Shown here piece after piece: positions 1-7,060 of a stretch of 24,963 bases of DNA. The translations under genes and the position numbers were made by a program. This DNA comes from JAZNOQ01 sp045589215 (lineage in GTDB: Bacteria > Bacillota > Clostridia > Oscillospirales > CAG-272). The stretch spans positions 1-24,963 of the forward strand of contig JAZNOQ010000044.1 of NCBI GenBank assembly GCA_045589215.1. Reading direction: 5' to 3'. The stretch's first letter is position 1, and each line of letters opens with the position of its first letter. Under the pieces are notes generated by a model. The model did no database searches. It saw nothing but the letters and a program-made list of their open reading frames with translations, and was not told where the DNA came from.

Positions 1-2
1 AG

Positions 3-1061
3 AACGACATGGCTACGATCCGACTGGGGAAGGGAGACGACTCCACGACGGGGGGATCGACGGAGGAGATCGAGCCGCTCGATCTTTCGTCGATGGATCT
101 CTCGCCCTATATCTCGCTCGGACAGTATAAGAACGTGCCCGTAGAGGTGAAGGAGGTCGAATATCTCGTCGCCCTTCGCGAGATCATGAAAGAGGACAAC
201 GCGTATTTCTCGTTTGTCACCGACGGAAGCTTCACGCCGAGCGGCAGTAACGACACCGAGATCGTCGTGGACGAAACGAGAACGGTAAACGAGGGCGACA
301 TCATCAACGTCGACTACAAGGGCGTGCTTGACGGCGTTGCCTTTGAGGGAGGAACTGCCAAGGAGCAGGACATCACGGTCTTTGAAAACGGGACCTACAT
401 CGACGGCTTTGCGATAGGCTTTGTCGGTACGGCAGTCGGACAGACCTCTGCGTTTCAGGTCACCTTCCCCGAGAATTACGGCGCGCCGAATCTCGCGGGC
501 AAGGAGGTCACATTTGAATTTACCGTTAACTATATCTACGAGTTTGATGAATTGACAGAGGAGATCGTCACCGATCTTTCGGGCGGGGAATACACCTCGG
601 TCGACGAATACGAGAGCCATCTGCGCTCGGATATCGTGAAGGGATATCTGTGGCAGACCGTTTTGGATAACGCGACGCTCATCGACTACCCCGAGCAGCA
701 GGTTCGGTACTGCTATCAGCAGAACAAGAAGTTCTACGAGTATTACGCGACCTACTACTCGATGGAGTATGACGAGCTGCTCGAGCGTATGGGACTTACC
801 GACGCCGATCTTTATGAGGCGGCAGAGGAGCTCGTTCTCGAGGATCTCGTTTACTATGCGATCGTGGATGCCGAAAATCTCGTTGTGACGGAAGCGGAGA
901 AGAGCGCAAAGCTTGACGCTTACGTCGACCGCTACGTCAACGAGCTTGGCTACAAGGAGGACGAGGTACGAGAGAATTATCTCGAGTCGATCTACGATGA
1001 AATGCTCTACGATAAGATGCAGGAAACGCTCGTTTCCTTTGCCGTTATAACGTGGCAATAA
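3..1061 (+). CDS. Trigger-factor/FKBP-like peptidyl-prolyl isomerase, 5' end outside the window
   Basis: This is probably an extracytoplasmic folding factor: an FKBP-type prolyl isomerase with a trigger-factor-like helical C-terminus. Counting from the ATG at 9, residues about 95-175 are FKBP-like (VNEGDIINVDYKG near the start, FPENYG near 154-158), and residues 180-350 are helical, acidic and Tyr-rich. The frame stays open to the window edge (Asn-Asp before the ATG) and no ribosome site precedes position 9. The N-terminus is a Gly/Asp/Ser/Thr/Glu-rich linker of the kind that follows a lipobox in Clostridia lipoproteins. I therefore infer that the real start and a signal peptide lie upstream. 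The ribosome-binding domain of a true trigger factor is not seen, so this need not be the cellular tig gene. It ends with TAA and is followed by a hairpin. Confidence 0.8.
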   Translation, partial: NDMATIRLGKGDDSTTGGSTEEIEPLDLSSMDLSPYISLGQYKNVPVEVKEVEYLVALREIMKEDNAYFSFVTDGSFTPSGSNDTEIVVDETRTVNEGDIINVDYKGVLDGVAFEGGTAKEQDITVFENGTYIDGFAIGFVGTAVGQTSAFQVTFPENYGAPNLAGKEVTFEFTVNYIYEFDELTEEIVTDLSGGEYTSVDEYESHLRSDIVKGYLWQTVLDNATLIDYPEQQVRYCYQQNKKFYEYYATYYSMEYDELLERMGLTDADLYEAAEELVLEDLVYYAIVDAENLVVTEAEKSAKLDAYVDRYVNELGYKEDEVRENYLESIYDEMLYDKMQETLVSFAVITWQ

Positions 1062-1081
1062 GCTCCCGATGCGGGACACGA

Positions 1082-1114
1082 AAAACGGGAGGCGACTACC
1101 GCGCATCCCGTTTT
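1082..1114 (+). terminator. Likely terminator after the FKBP-like gene
   Basis: A perfect 9-bp stem, AAAACGGGA (1082-1090) with TCCCGTTTT (1106-1114), lies 20 nt after the stop codon. It ends in a T run, and more T-rich sequence follows to about 1135. The 15-nt loop is rather long, so efficiency is uncertain. Confidence 0.55.
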
Positions 1115-1155
1115 CGGCTATTTTCGCGTTTTTTCAAAGATTTACCAAAATTTTC

Positions 1156-1184
1156 TTGTGTTCGTCACATTTCGGGTGTATCAT
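1156..1184 (+). promoter_or_regulatory. Possible sigma-A promoter of the DUF5685 operon
   Basis: TTGTGT (1156-1161) and TATCAT (1179-1184) are separated by 17 nt and lie about 37 nt upstream of the GTG start. The -35 match is weak. A TGATATAAC extended -10 at 1192-1200 is an alternative, but it would leave almost no leader before the ribosome site at about 1209-1216. Confidence 0.3.
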
Positions 1185-1220
1185 AAAAGCCTGATATAAC
1201 AGAGAGAGAGGAGGGAGACT

Positions 1221-2138
1221 GTGTTCGGATACGTTCGGATCGATAAGCCTGAGCTGAAGGTGCGTGAGTACGAGACCTACAGGGCGGCGTACTGCGGGCT
1301 TTGCCGTTCGATGGGCAAATGCACGGGCTGCAGCTCCCGTATGACGCTCAGCTACGATTTTGCGTTCCTCCTCATATTCCGCACCGTGCTTGCGGGAGAG
1401 AAGCTCCGCACGGTCACGTCAAGGTGTCCCGTGCATCCCCTCCGTAAGAAGCCGATGCTCGAAACGAGTACGGAAAGCAGATACGTTTCGTGTGCGGCGG
1501 CACTCCTGCTGTATTATAAGTGCAAGGACGATCTCAGAGACGAGAGGGGCGGCAGGCGGCTCCGTGCCCGCGCGCTGTTCGGTACGGCGAAGCGGATGCG
1601 GAAAAAGGCACTTCGCGCGCTTCCCGCGCTTTCTGTTTTAGATGAACGGATCTCTGCTTCGATGGAGGCGATCGCAGACGCGGAGAATACGTCTGAACCG
1701 TCAGTAGACCGATACGCCGCGCTGTCGGGGGAGCTGCTTTCGGAGATCTTCGCGTTCGGGCTTCCCGACGTTCAGGCGCGGATCGCGAAAACGGTCGGGT
1801 ATCACGTCGGAAAATGGATCTACCTCCTCGACGCGTACGATGACCTCGCGGAGGACCGCGAAAGAGACCGCTTCAATCCCTATCTTCTGTTGTGGGGAAG
1901 GGATGAGGGCATGGAGAAAAGCCCCGAACACAGAGAGAACGTCCGTGTGGCACTCCTATCAGAGCTTGCCGAAGCCGAGAAGGCGATCGACCTCGTTGAT
2001 TTTTACGGCTACGCCGATTTTTACGGCGTGCTTCGGAATATTCTGTACGGCGGGATGCCGAAAACGGCGGAGGCGATCCTATCGGGAGAGAAAAGAGAAA
2101 AGCCCGAACGGACAGAAGGAAAGAAAGGAAACAGTTGA
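1221..2138 (+). CDS. DUF5685 family protein
   Basis: A 305-residue all-alpha protein of unknown function. The opening (FGYVRIDKPELKVREYE, then YRAAYCGLC) is how I recognise the DUF5685 family, which is common in Clostridia. The start is a GTG preceded by GAGGAGGGAG. Cys25/Cys28 and Cys34/Cys37 form two CxxC pairs that could bind metal. Two acidic motifs stand out: DDLRDE at 103-108, and DAYDDLAED at 204-212 followed by RERDRFNP. They recall the paired Asp-rich motifs of class I isoprenoid synthases; that link is only an inference (see findings). The last 20 or so residues are a charged tail. The stop is 1 nt from the J-domain gene start, so the two are probably co-translated. Confidence 0.82.
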   Translation: MFGYVRIDKPELKVREYETYRAAYCGLCRSMGKCTGCSSRMTLSYDFAFLLIFRTVLAGEKLRTVTSRCPVHPLRKKPMLETSTESRYVSCAAALLLYYKCKDDLRDERGGRRLRARALFGTAKRMRKKALRALPALSVLDERISASMEAIADAENTSEPSVDRYAALSGELLSEIFAFGLPDVQARIAKTVGYHVGKWIYLLDAYDDLAEDRERDRFNPYLLLWGRDEGMEKSPEHRENVRVALLSELAEAEKAIDLVDFYGYADFYGVLRNILYGGMPKTAEAILSGEKREKPERTEGKKGNS

Positions 2139-2139
2139 T

Positions 2140-2781
2140 ATGGCACAAAGAGACCCCTATCAGGTGCTGGGCGTTTCACCGAATGCCTCGGACGAGGAGA
2201 TCAAAAAAGCATACCGCGAGCTGGTGCGGAAATATCATCCCGATAAATATCAGGACAGCGACCTTAAGGACCTTGCATCCGAGAAGATGAAGGAGGTTAA
2301 CGCGGCGTACGAGGAGATCGAAAAGATGCGTGCGGGCGGACAAAGCGGCGCGGGTGGGCAGAACGGCTATAACGCTTATAACGGCGGTCAGCAGTATTCG
2401 TCCTATTCAACAAACCCGCGGTACGCCGAGATCAGACGGCTCCTCAATGCGGGCAATATCGTACTCGCAGAGGAAAAGCTGAACGCAGTCGACGCGGGCG
2501 ACCGCGGTGCCGAGTGGCACTTTCTTATGGGCTGGGTAGCACTTCGCAAGGGTGGATACGTGGACGCGCAGGAATACTTCGACCGCGCGTGTGCGATGGA
2601 TCCCCGCAACGCCGAATACCGTAATGCGCGTGATCAGCTTCGTGCGCGGGCGAACGGTTACGGCGCGGGATACCGCACGACGAACGATTCGGGATGCAGC
2701 GGCTGTGACGTTTGTCAGACGCTTCTTTGCGCCGATTGCTGCTGTGAATGTATGGGCGGAGACCTGATCCGCTGCTGCTGA
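2140..2781 (+). CDS. J-domain (DnaJ-like) co-chaperone with Cys-rich C-terminus
   Basis: A 213-residue protein. Residues 5-65 are a J domain with the HPD motif at 33-35, which stimulates Hsp70 (DnaK) ATPase in this family. A Gly/Gln/Asn/Tyr-rich linker follows (66-92). Residues about 94-170 look like tetratricopeptide-type helices (AEWHFLMGWVALRKGGY, then AQEYFDRACAMDP). The tail from 186 holds ten cysteines, including a CCCEC run, and ends in Cys-Cys. The canonical DnaJ zinc-finger (four CxxCxGxG) and its C-terminal domains are absent, so this is a specialised J protein and not the housekeeping DnaJ. The ATG at 2140 is chosen because the J domain begins at once and GAAAGGAAAC lies upstream. 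Pairing with DUF5685 suggests the J protein serves that partner; this is inferred. Confidence 0.88.
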   Translation: MAQRDPYQVLGVSPNASDEEIKKAYRELVRKYHPDKYQDSDLKDLASEKMKEVNAAYEEIEKMRAGGQSGAGGQNGYNAYNGGQQYSSYSTNPRYAEIRRLLNAGNIVLAEEKLNAVDAGDRGAEWHFLMGWVALRKGGYVDAQEYFDRACAMDPRNAEYRNARDQLRARANGYGAGYRTTNDSGCSGCDVCQTLLCADCCCECMGGDLIRCC

Positions 2782-2816
2782 GCAAACTCAAAAATACGGA
2801 AAGGGGGGGCGAAAAT

Positions 2817-3341
2817 ATGGAAACGAGACGAAAAAAAACGCGGAGGCTCGCGATCTGTGCGATCCTGTCCGCGCTCGGCGTTGTGATCCTTTATCTCGGC
2901 GCGCTCGTCGAGGTGCTTGACCTGTCGGTCGCGGCGATCGCATCCCTCCTTTGTGTCCTTGCGGTGCTTGAAATGGGCGGCGCGTGGCCGTGGCTGATCT
3001 ATTTCGTGGTCGCGATCCTCTCGCTCGTTCTGCTTCCCGTAAAGTCTGCCGCCGTGATCTTTGCCCTGTTCGCGGGCTATTACCCGATACTGAAGGCGTA
3101 CTACGAGCGGCTTCGACCGATCGTCTCGTGGATCCTGAAGATGGTGAACTTCAACGTGGCGCTTGCCGTGCTTTTATGGCTTTCCTTGCTTTTCACGCCC
3201 GAGGCAGTTGCCCCGATCCTGGTTGTTGCAATGGTTTTCCTCGGCAACGCGTTCTTCGTGCTTTACGACATCGCGCTCACGCGGCTGATCTCGATGTATC
3301 TTCGGAAGCTTCGCGGACGGCTCGGGATCAAAAAATGGTGA
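2817..3341 (+). CDS. Polytopic membrane protein, possibly ECF S-component-like
   Basis: A 174-residue hydrophobic protein with about six membrane segments (roughly 11-33, 35-52, 57-73, 76-92, 108-127 and 131-152) and basic ends (METRRKKTRR at the start, LRKLRGRLGIKKW at the end). The opening RRLAICAILSALGVVILYLG resembles small substrate-binding S components of energy-coupling-factor transporters. I cannot assign a substrate, and no ECF ATPase or T component is nearby, so the comparison is weak. The ATG at 2817 is chosen for the AAGGGGGG ribosome site 7 nt upstream. It is the third gene of the operon: 35 nt after the J-domain gene and 4 nt before the radical SAM gene. Confidence 0.75.
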   Translation: METRRKKTRRLAICAILSALGVVILYLGALVEVLDLSVAAIASLLCVLAVLEMGGAWPWLIYFVVAILSLVLLPVKSAAVIFALFAGYYPILKAYYERLRPIVSWILKMVNFNVALAVLLWLSLLFTPEAVAPILVVAMVFLGNAFFVLYDIALTRLISMYLRKLRGRLGIKKW

Positions 3342-3345
3342 CGGT

Positions 3346-4206
3346 ATGAAGAAGCTGTTGAACCGCGCCTACGTCGAGATCGGGAATATCTGCAATCTCG
3401 CGTGTGCGTTTTGCCCCGGGACAAATCGTGCGCCGCGGCAGATGAACGAGAGGGAATTCAAAACGGTGTGCGAGGCACTTCGCCCGTACACCGATTATCT
3501 TTATTTTCACGTGATGGGAGAGCCGCTTCTCCATCCCCTTCTCGGGGAGCTTCTCGAGATCGCGGGAGAGTACGGCTTTCGTGTGTGTATCACAACGAAC
3601 GGCACGTTGCTCGCGTCCGAGGAAAATACGCTCTTCAGGCACGCCGACGTGCTTCACAAGGTCAGTATCTCGCTCCACAGTATGGAAGGGAATTCCATAG
3701 GAGACGGTGAAAAATACCTCGCGGAGGCGATCGCGTTTTCGCGCCGTGCCGCAGAGCGCGGTATCTATTCGGTCCTGCGTCTCTGGAACCTCGACACCGA
3801 GGCGCGGCGGGGGAAAAATGATCGAAACGCTGAAGTCGAAGCGCGACTCCGTGCCGCATTTCCGGGAGAATGGACGAGCCGTGTGAACGGCTACCGCCTC
3901 GCGCGGAACATTTTCCTTGAGTATGCGGGGATCTTCACGTGGCCGACCGAGAGCGATGCCGACGACGTTGAGGACGGCTACTGCCACGGGCTTCTTGATC
4001 AGATCGCGGTGCTTGCGGACGGAACGGTCGTTCCGTGCTGTCTCGACGCGGAGGGGGAGATCCCACTCGGCAATCTCTTTTCACAGCCGCTTTCGGAGAT
4101 CCTTTCGTCTCCCCGCGCGGAAAGAATGCGCGAGGGACTTAACTGCGGTAAATTCACGGAGGCTCTGTGCAAAAAATGCACCTATGCGCGGCGGTTTCAC
4201 AGGTGA
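3346..4206 (+). CDS. Radical SAM/SPASM domain protein
   Basis: A 286-residue radical SAM enzyme. The CNLACAFC motif (Cys16, Cys20, Cys23) binds the [4Fe-4S] cluster that cleaves S-adenosylmethionine. MGEPLLHP at 57-64 and TTNGTLL at 83-89 are typical SAM-binding strands. The C-terminal part is a SPASM-like auxiliary-cluster domain: Cys213, Cys231-Cys232, Cys267, Cys275 and Cys278, with the usual GNLFSQPLSEI after the Cys pair. SPASM proteins modify peptides or proteins or mature enzymes. No obvious small precursor peptide lies beside it, so the substrate is unknown. The start is 4 nt after the membrane protein. It ends 2 nt from the convergent mgtE-like gene. Confidence 0.88.
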   Translation: MKKLLNRAYVEIGNICNLACAFCPGTNRAPRQMNEREFKTVCEALRPYTDYLYFHVMGEPLLHPLLGELLEIAGEYGFRVCITTNGTLLASEENTLFRHADVLHKVSISLHSMEGNSIGDGEKYLAEAIAFSRRAAERGIYSVLRLWNLDTEARRGKNDRNAEVEARLRAAFPGEWTSRVNGYRLARNIFLEYAGIFTWPTESDADDVEDGYCHGLLDQIAVLADGTVVPCCLDAEGEIPLGNLFSQPLSEILSSPRAERMREGLNCGKFTEALCKKCTYARRFHR

Positions 4207-4208
4207 CG

Positions 4209-5117
4209 CTATAATGCGGGGATCAGAAGCCTTGCGAATTCGAAATAGATCGCGAGAGACAGCGTGTCGACGATCGTCGTGATGAACGGCGACGCCATCA
4301 CGGCGGGATCAAATCCGATCCGCTTTGCCGCGATCGGCAGGACGGCACCGATGAGCTTTGCGAAGAAAACCGTGACGGAGAGCGTCAGAGCGACGACTGC
4401 GGGTACGAATACCGCCTCCTCGGCGTTTATCGTGCGGAGGAGCAAAAAGTCAATGAAATAGATCTTAAAACAGGAGGCAGCTCCGAGGGCGGCGGCGCAC
4501 AGCAGTGCGACCGCCGCTTCTTTTTTTATAACGCGAAGAAGGTCGCGCGATCTGACCTCCCCGAGAGAGAGCGCACGGATGACCGTCACCGAGGACTGAT
4601 TGCCCGAGTTGCCGCCCGTGTCCATCAGCATTGGAATGAAGGCGGTGAGGTACACGCAGGCGCTGAGTGAGGATTCAAACGCGGAAATGATCGCTCCCGT
4701 AAGTGTGGCAGAGACCATCAGGAGCATCAGCCACGGAATGCGCGACCGAAAGATATGAAGGACGGGCGTGAGGAGATAGGGCACGTCACACGGAGGAACG
4801 CCCTCGGCTTCTCGGAGGGATGCATCGGCAAGCTCGTTTTTCTGTATGATCCCGAGAGAAGCAAGCTCTCTTTCGGAAAAGCCGTCGATCAGGCTTCTCT
4901 TTTCGGTAACGCCGATCTCTGCAAAGACCGCGGCGGCAGTTGCATTCGGAAGGAGGCGAAAGAGCGCGAGACGGTCGCCTTCCCGCACGAGAGTTAGGAG
5001 GTCTGCTACGTCAACGGGGCGCATTTCAGCAAGAAAACGCCTGAGAGCCGATAACCGCCGCCGCGCGAGCAGATGCTCGGCGGTTTTTGCGTCAAGATGC
5101 GTATTCGTTGTGATCAC
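4209..5117 (-). CDS. MgtE-family magnesium transporter lacking CBS domains
   Basis: An inner-membrane divalent-cation (Mg2+) channel of the MgtE family, about 302 residues with a GTG start. Residues 10-100 correspond to a shortened cytoplasmic N domain (LRRFLAEMRPVDVADLL is typical). The chain then passes almost directly into the five-helix membrane domain at about 127. The signature PMLMDTGGNSGNQSS lies near 162-176, and the closing GFDPAVMASPFITTIVD is present. Standard MgtE is about 450 residues with two CBS domains between these parts; they are absent here with no sign of a frameshift. The start is uncertain: tandem GTGs at 5120 and 5117 follow AAGG, and an upstream reading frame ends in a TGA overlapping the second GTG. 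It lies 110 nt downstream of tetR on the same strand. Confidence 0.82.
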   Translation of the reverse strand: MITTNTHLDAKTAEHLLARRRLSALRRFLAEMRPVDVADLLTLVREGDRLALFRLLPNATAAAVFAEIGVTEKRSLIDGFSERELASLGIIQKNELADASLREAEGVPPCDVPYLLTPVLHIFRSRIPWLMLLMVSATLTGAIISAFESSLSACVYLTAFIPMLMDTGGNSGNQSSVTVIRALSLGEVRSRDLLRVIKKEAAVALLCAAALGAASCFKIYFIDFLLLRTINAEEAVFVPAVVALTLSVTVFFAKLIGAVLPIAAKRIGFDPAVMASPFITTIVDTLSLAIYFEFARLLIPAL

Positions 5118-5227
5118 CACCCTTCGTGTCTCGCGGAAAAAACAAAGATCGCACCGCCGAGGAGCGCAAAATGCGTTCTCTCTTCGGCGATGCGAATGCG
5201 ATGCTCGATGATCTCTCGGGCGGGATA

Positions 5228-5761
5228 TCAGCGCGTGATAAACTCGGAGAGGGTGTCTGCAAGAAGCGAAACGTTGTCGGGCTGACCGTCCTTCGACCAC
5301 TGCATATACGTCCCGAAAAAGGCACCTGCGATGAGTGATGCGTCTACCGCGTCCCGTGCATTTTTCGGCGGGAAGAAGGACGAGAGGTTTTTTGTGACGT
5401 TAAAAAGGAATAGGTCGAGCAGACCTGCCTTCGCGAGACTGTTGCCGAGATTGTAGCCGTAGACCCTTGCGTCCTCGCATAGACGCCTAAAGAGGAGAAC
5501 TATGTACTCGGCTCTGCTTTTCGGGGCGGGAAGCAGATCATTCATGGGGCGTGCGATCGCCGTACTGATCTCGTCGAGGTAGGAAAGGAGGATATCCTCC
5601 TTCGCGGAGTAATTTCTGTAATATGCCATACGCGAAACGCCTGCCGCCGCAGTGATCGCGGTGATATTGATGCTCGAATAGGGCTCGGTCTCCATAAGGG
5701 AGACGAACGCACGGAGGAGATACTCTCTCGAAAGCTGATTGGATTTGTTCTTGCGTGCCAT
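5228..5761 (-). CDS. TetR/AcrR family transcriptional regulator
   Basis: A 177-residue DNA-binding repressor of the TetR family. The N-terminal helix-turn-helix is at about 32-55 (ITAITAAAGVSRMAYYRNYSAKED, split here as ITAITAAAGVSRMAY and YRNYSAKED). The rest is a helical ligand or dimer domain, with the usual ending about 15 residues after TYMQWSKDG. The ATG at 5761 is chosen because AGAAAGG lies 8 nt upstream and the basic start MARKNKSNQLSREYLL fits the family. It has its own promoter, overlapped by a palindrome that may be its operator. It probably shares a transcript with the MgtE-like gene, which is its best candidate target besides itself. The ligand is unknown. Confidence 0.88.
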   Translation of the reverse strand: MARKNKSNQLSREYLLRAFVSLMETEPYSSINITAITAAAGVSRMAYYRNYSAKEDILLSYLDEISTAIARPMNDLLPAPKSRAEYIVLLFRRLCEDARVYGYNLGNSLAKAGLLDLFLFNVTKNLSSFFPPKNARDAVDASLIAGAFFGTYMQWSKDGQPDNVSLLADTLSEFITR

Positions 5762-5884
5762 TTGGGGGACCTTTCTCTTTGGGGAAAGAGCGAGCGAAAA
5801 AAGGCGAGAAAGCACCTTTTCGCATTTGGGAAAAAGACGAATAGACGGCGTCACGGGCTTCCGTTCCGCCTTAGGAATGGAAGT

Positions 5885-5913
5885 AGTTTACCATATTTTT
5901 CCTTGAAAGTCAA
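5885..5913 (-). promoter_or_regulatory. tetR promoter
   Basis: On the minus strand, TTGACT (5913-5908) and TAAACT (5890-5885) are exactly 17 nt apart. The -35 matches the sigma-A consensus at 5 of 6 positions and the -10 at 4 of 6. The leader to the ATG at 5761 would be about 115 nt. Confidence 0.5.
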
Positions 5914-5915
5914 GG
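5901..5915. promoter_or_regulatory. Candidate TetR operator palindrome
   Basis: CCTTGA-AAG-TCAAGG is a perfect 6-bp inverted repeat with a 3-bp centre, overlapping the -35 element of the tetR promoter. The flanks extend the symmetry (T run to the left, A run to the right, one mismatch). Size and position suit a TetR-type operator that blocks polymerase. Binding is inferred. Confidence 0.45.
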
Positions 5916-5916
5916 G

Positions 5917-5941
5917 AAAAGCCGAAAAAATCTCGGGCTTT
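5917..5941 (-). terminator. Likely terminator of the DUF421-DUF4363 transcript
   Basis: On the minus strand, AAAGCCCGA pairs with TCGGCTTT (one bulged C), followed by TTTTCCC. It lies about 38 nt after the DUF4363 stop codon and directly upstream of the tetR -35 element. Confidence 0.5.
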
Positions 5942-5978
5942 CACGGTTTTTTTCGTCGCGAAAGATCGAAAGTAAGCG

Positions 5979-6362
5979 TCATAGAACGCTTCCGAGCTGC
6001 AGTGCGTCATAAAACACGAGATCGTCGATGATGCGGAGGAGATGCTCGCGCACCTCATAAAATTCGCGTGCGTCCCCGTATCGGATCGCCGCTTCAAGCG
6101 CACCGAGACGGTCATCGATCCCCTCGACCATACGCATCGTGACCGTGAAGGAGACCTTGCCGCGGTGCTTTTTCCAAAGGCGCGAGAGCTGACCGAAGCG
6201 TTCGATGCGGCGTGCTGTGCCACCCTCCTCACTTTCGGGGGAGGGGATCTCAAGAACGGCATCGTGTAGCTCTCGCGAAAGCTCCGACAAGTAGCGGCAA
6301 TTCCAGAAAATACCGCCGAGCATCAGCGAGAAGAGGAGAAGGGAGGCGATGAAGGATTTCAT
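5979..6362 (-). CDS. DUF4363 family membrane-anchored protein
   Basis: A 127-residue protein with one N-terminal membrane helix (about 4-20, SFIASLLLFSLMLGGIF) and a helical remainder rich in charged residues. This is the layout of DUF4363 proteins, which commonly sit directly after a DUF421 gene in Clostridia. Its ATG overlaps the DUF421 stop codon by 4 nt (ATGA), so translation is coupled. The function of the family is not established; the pairing implies a shared membrane complex, which is inferred. Confidence 0.75.
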   Translation of the reverse strand: MKSFIASLLLFSLMLGGIFWNCRYLSELSRELHDAVLEIPSPESEEGGTARRIERFGQLSRLWKKHRGKVSFTVTMRMVEGIDDRLGALEAAIRYGDAREFYEVREHLLRIIDDLVFYDALQLGSVL

Positions 6363-7060
6363 TGTGACGCTCCTTTCTTTGTCTTTCGCTTCGGCTTTTT
6401 CGGGATGACCGTGACCTTCCCGAGATCGTCCACAAGCATGAGCAGCACGTCCTTTGCGCGATAGCTCTCCTTGCGAAGATTTTTTTCGATCAGCGCGCGC
6501 CCGTTTGGAATGCTCTTTTCATTGTGACGGTCAATACGGCCGTCTGCGATCAGGATGTGCGTGACACCGCTTTCCTCTGTCTTGACGTGCAGGTCCTCGG
6601 CACTCGGCGGCTTTCCCGCCTGCTTTTCGATGACCGAAAGCTGACCGTTCGGCTCAAGGATCGCATAGTCCACGTCTCCGATGTCGGTCACGCCCTTCTG
6701 CCTGATCGCACTGATCAGCTCCTCCACCGAGATACGGGCGTTTCGAAGCTCCTTTCGGAGCGGCACGCCGTTCCGCACAAGCACGGTCGGACGGGAGGAG
6801 AAGAGGGATTTCAGAAAGGGAAGACGAATGACGAGAAAGGAGGAGAGGATCTCGACAAAAAGAAGCGTAACGATGGGGACGACCGCGTAAAGGATGGGAT
6901 ACTCGCCGTTTTCGATCGGGAGCGTGGCGATCTCCGAGATCAGAAGGGTGGTGACAAGCTCCGAGATCTCAAGCTCGCCGATCTGCCGTTTCCCCATCAG
7001 TCGAAGTGACAGCATCAGTATTCCGTATATGATGAGTGTGCGGATGAAAACGGTCAGCAT
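6359..7060 (-). CDS. DUF421 (YetF-like) membrane protein
   Basis: A 233-residue protein of the DUF421/YetF family. Three membrane helices lie in the first 80 residues. The family signature MGKRQIGELEISELVTTLL is at 22-40, where the second helix begins. The cytoplasmic part from about 90 carries the usual beta-rich domain (PTVLVRNGVPLRKELRNARI, then DVDYAILEPNGQLSVI). The C-terminus is a basic Lys/Arg tail. The ATG at 7060 is chosen for AAGGAG 6 nt upstream. YetF proteins have been linked to spore or envelope physiology in bacilli, but their molecular role is not settled. The gene is divergent from glgC and coupled to the DUF4363 gene. Confidence 0.85.
   Translation of the reverse strand: MLTVFIRTLIIYGILMLSLRLMGKRQIGELEISELVTTLLISEIATLPIENGEYPILYAVVPIVTLLFVEILSSFLVIRLPFLKSLFSSRPTVLVRNGVPLRKELRNARISVEELISAIRQKGVTDIGDVDYAILEPNGQLSVIEKQAGKPPSAEDLHVKTEESGVTHILIADGRIDRHNEKSIPNGRALIEKNLRKESYRAKDVLLMLVDDLGKVTVIPKKPKRKTKKGASQ

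Noticed and set aside
3346..4206. RiPP cluster around the radical SAM/SPASM gene
   Set aside because: No small precursor peptide gene with a ribosome site, and no peptidase or exporter adjacent.
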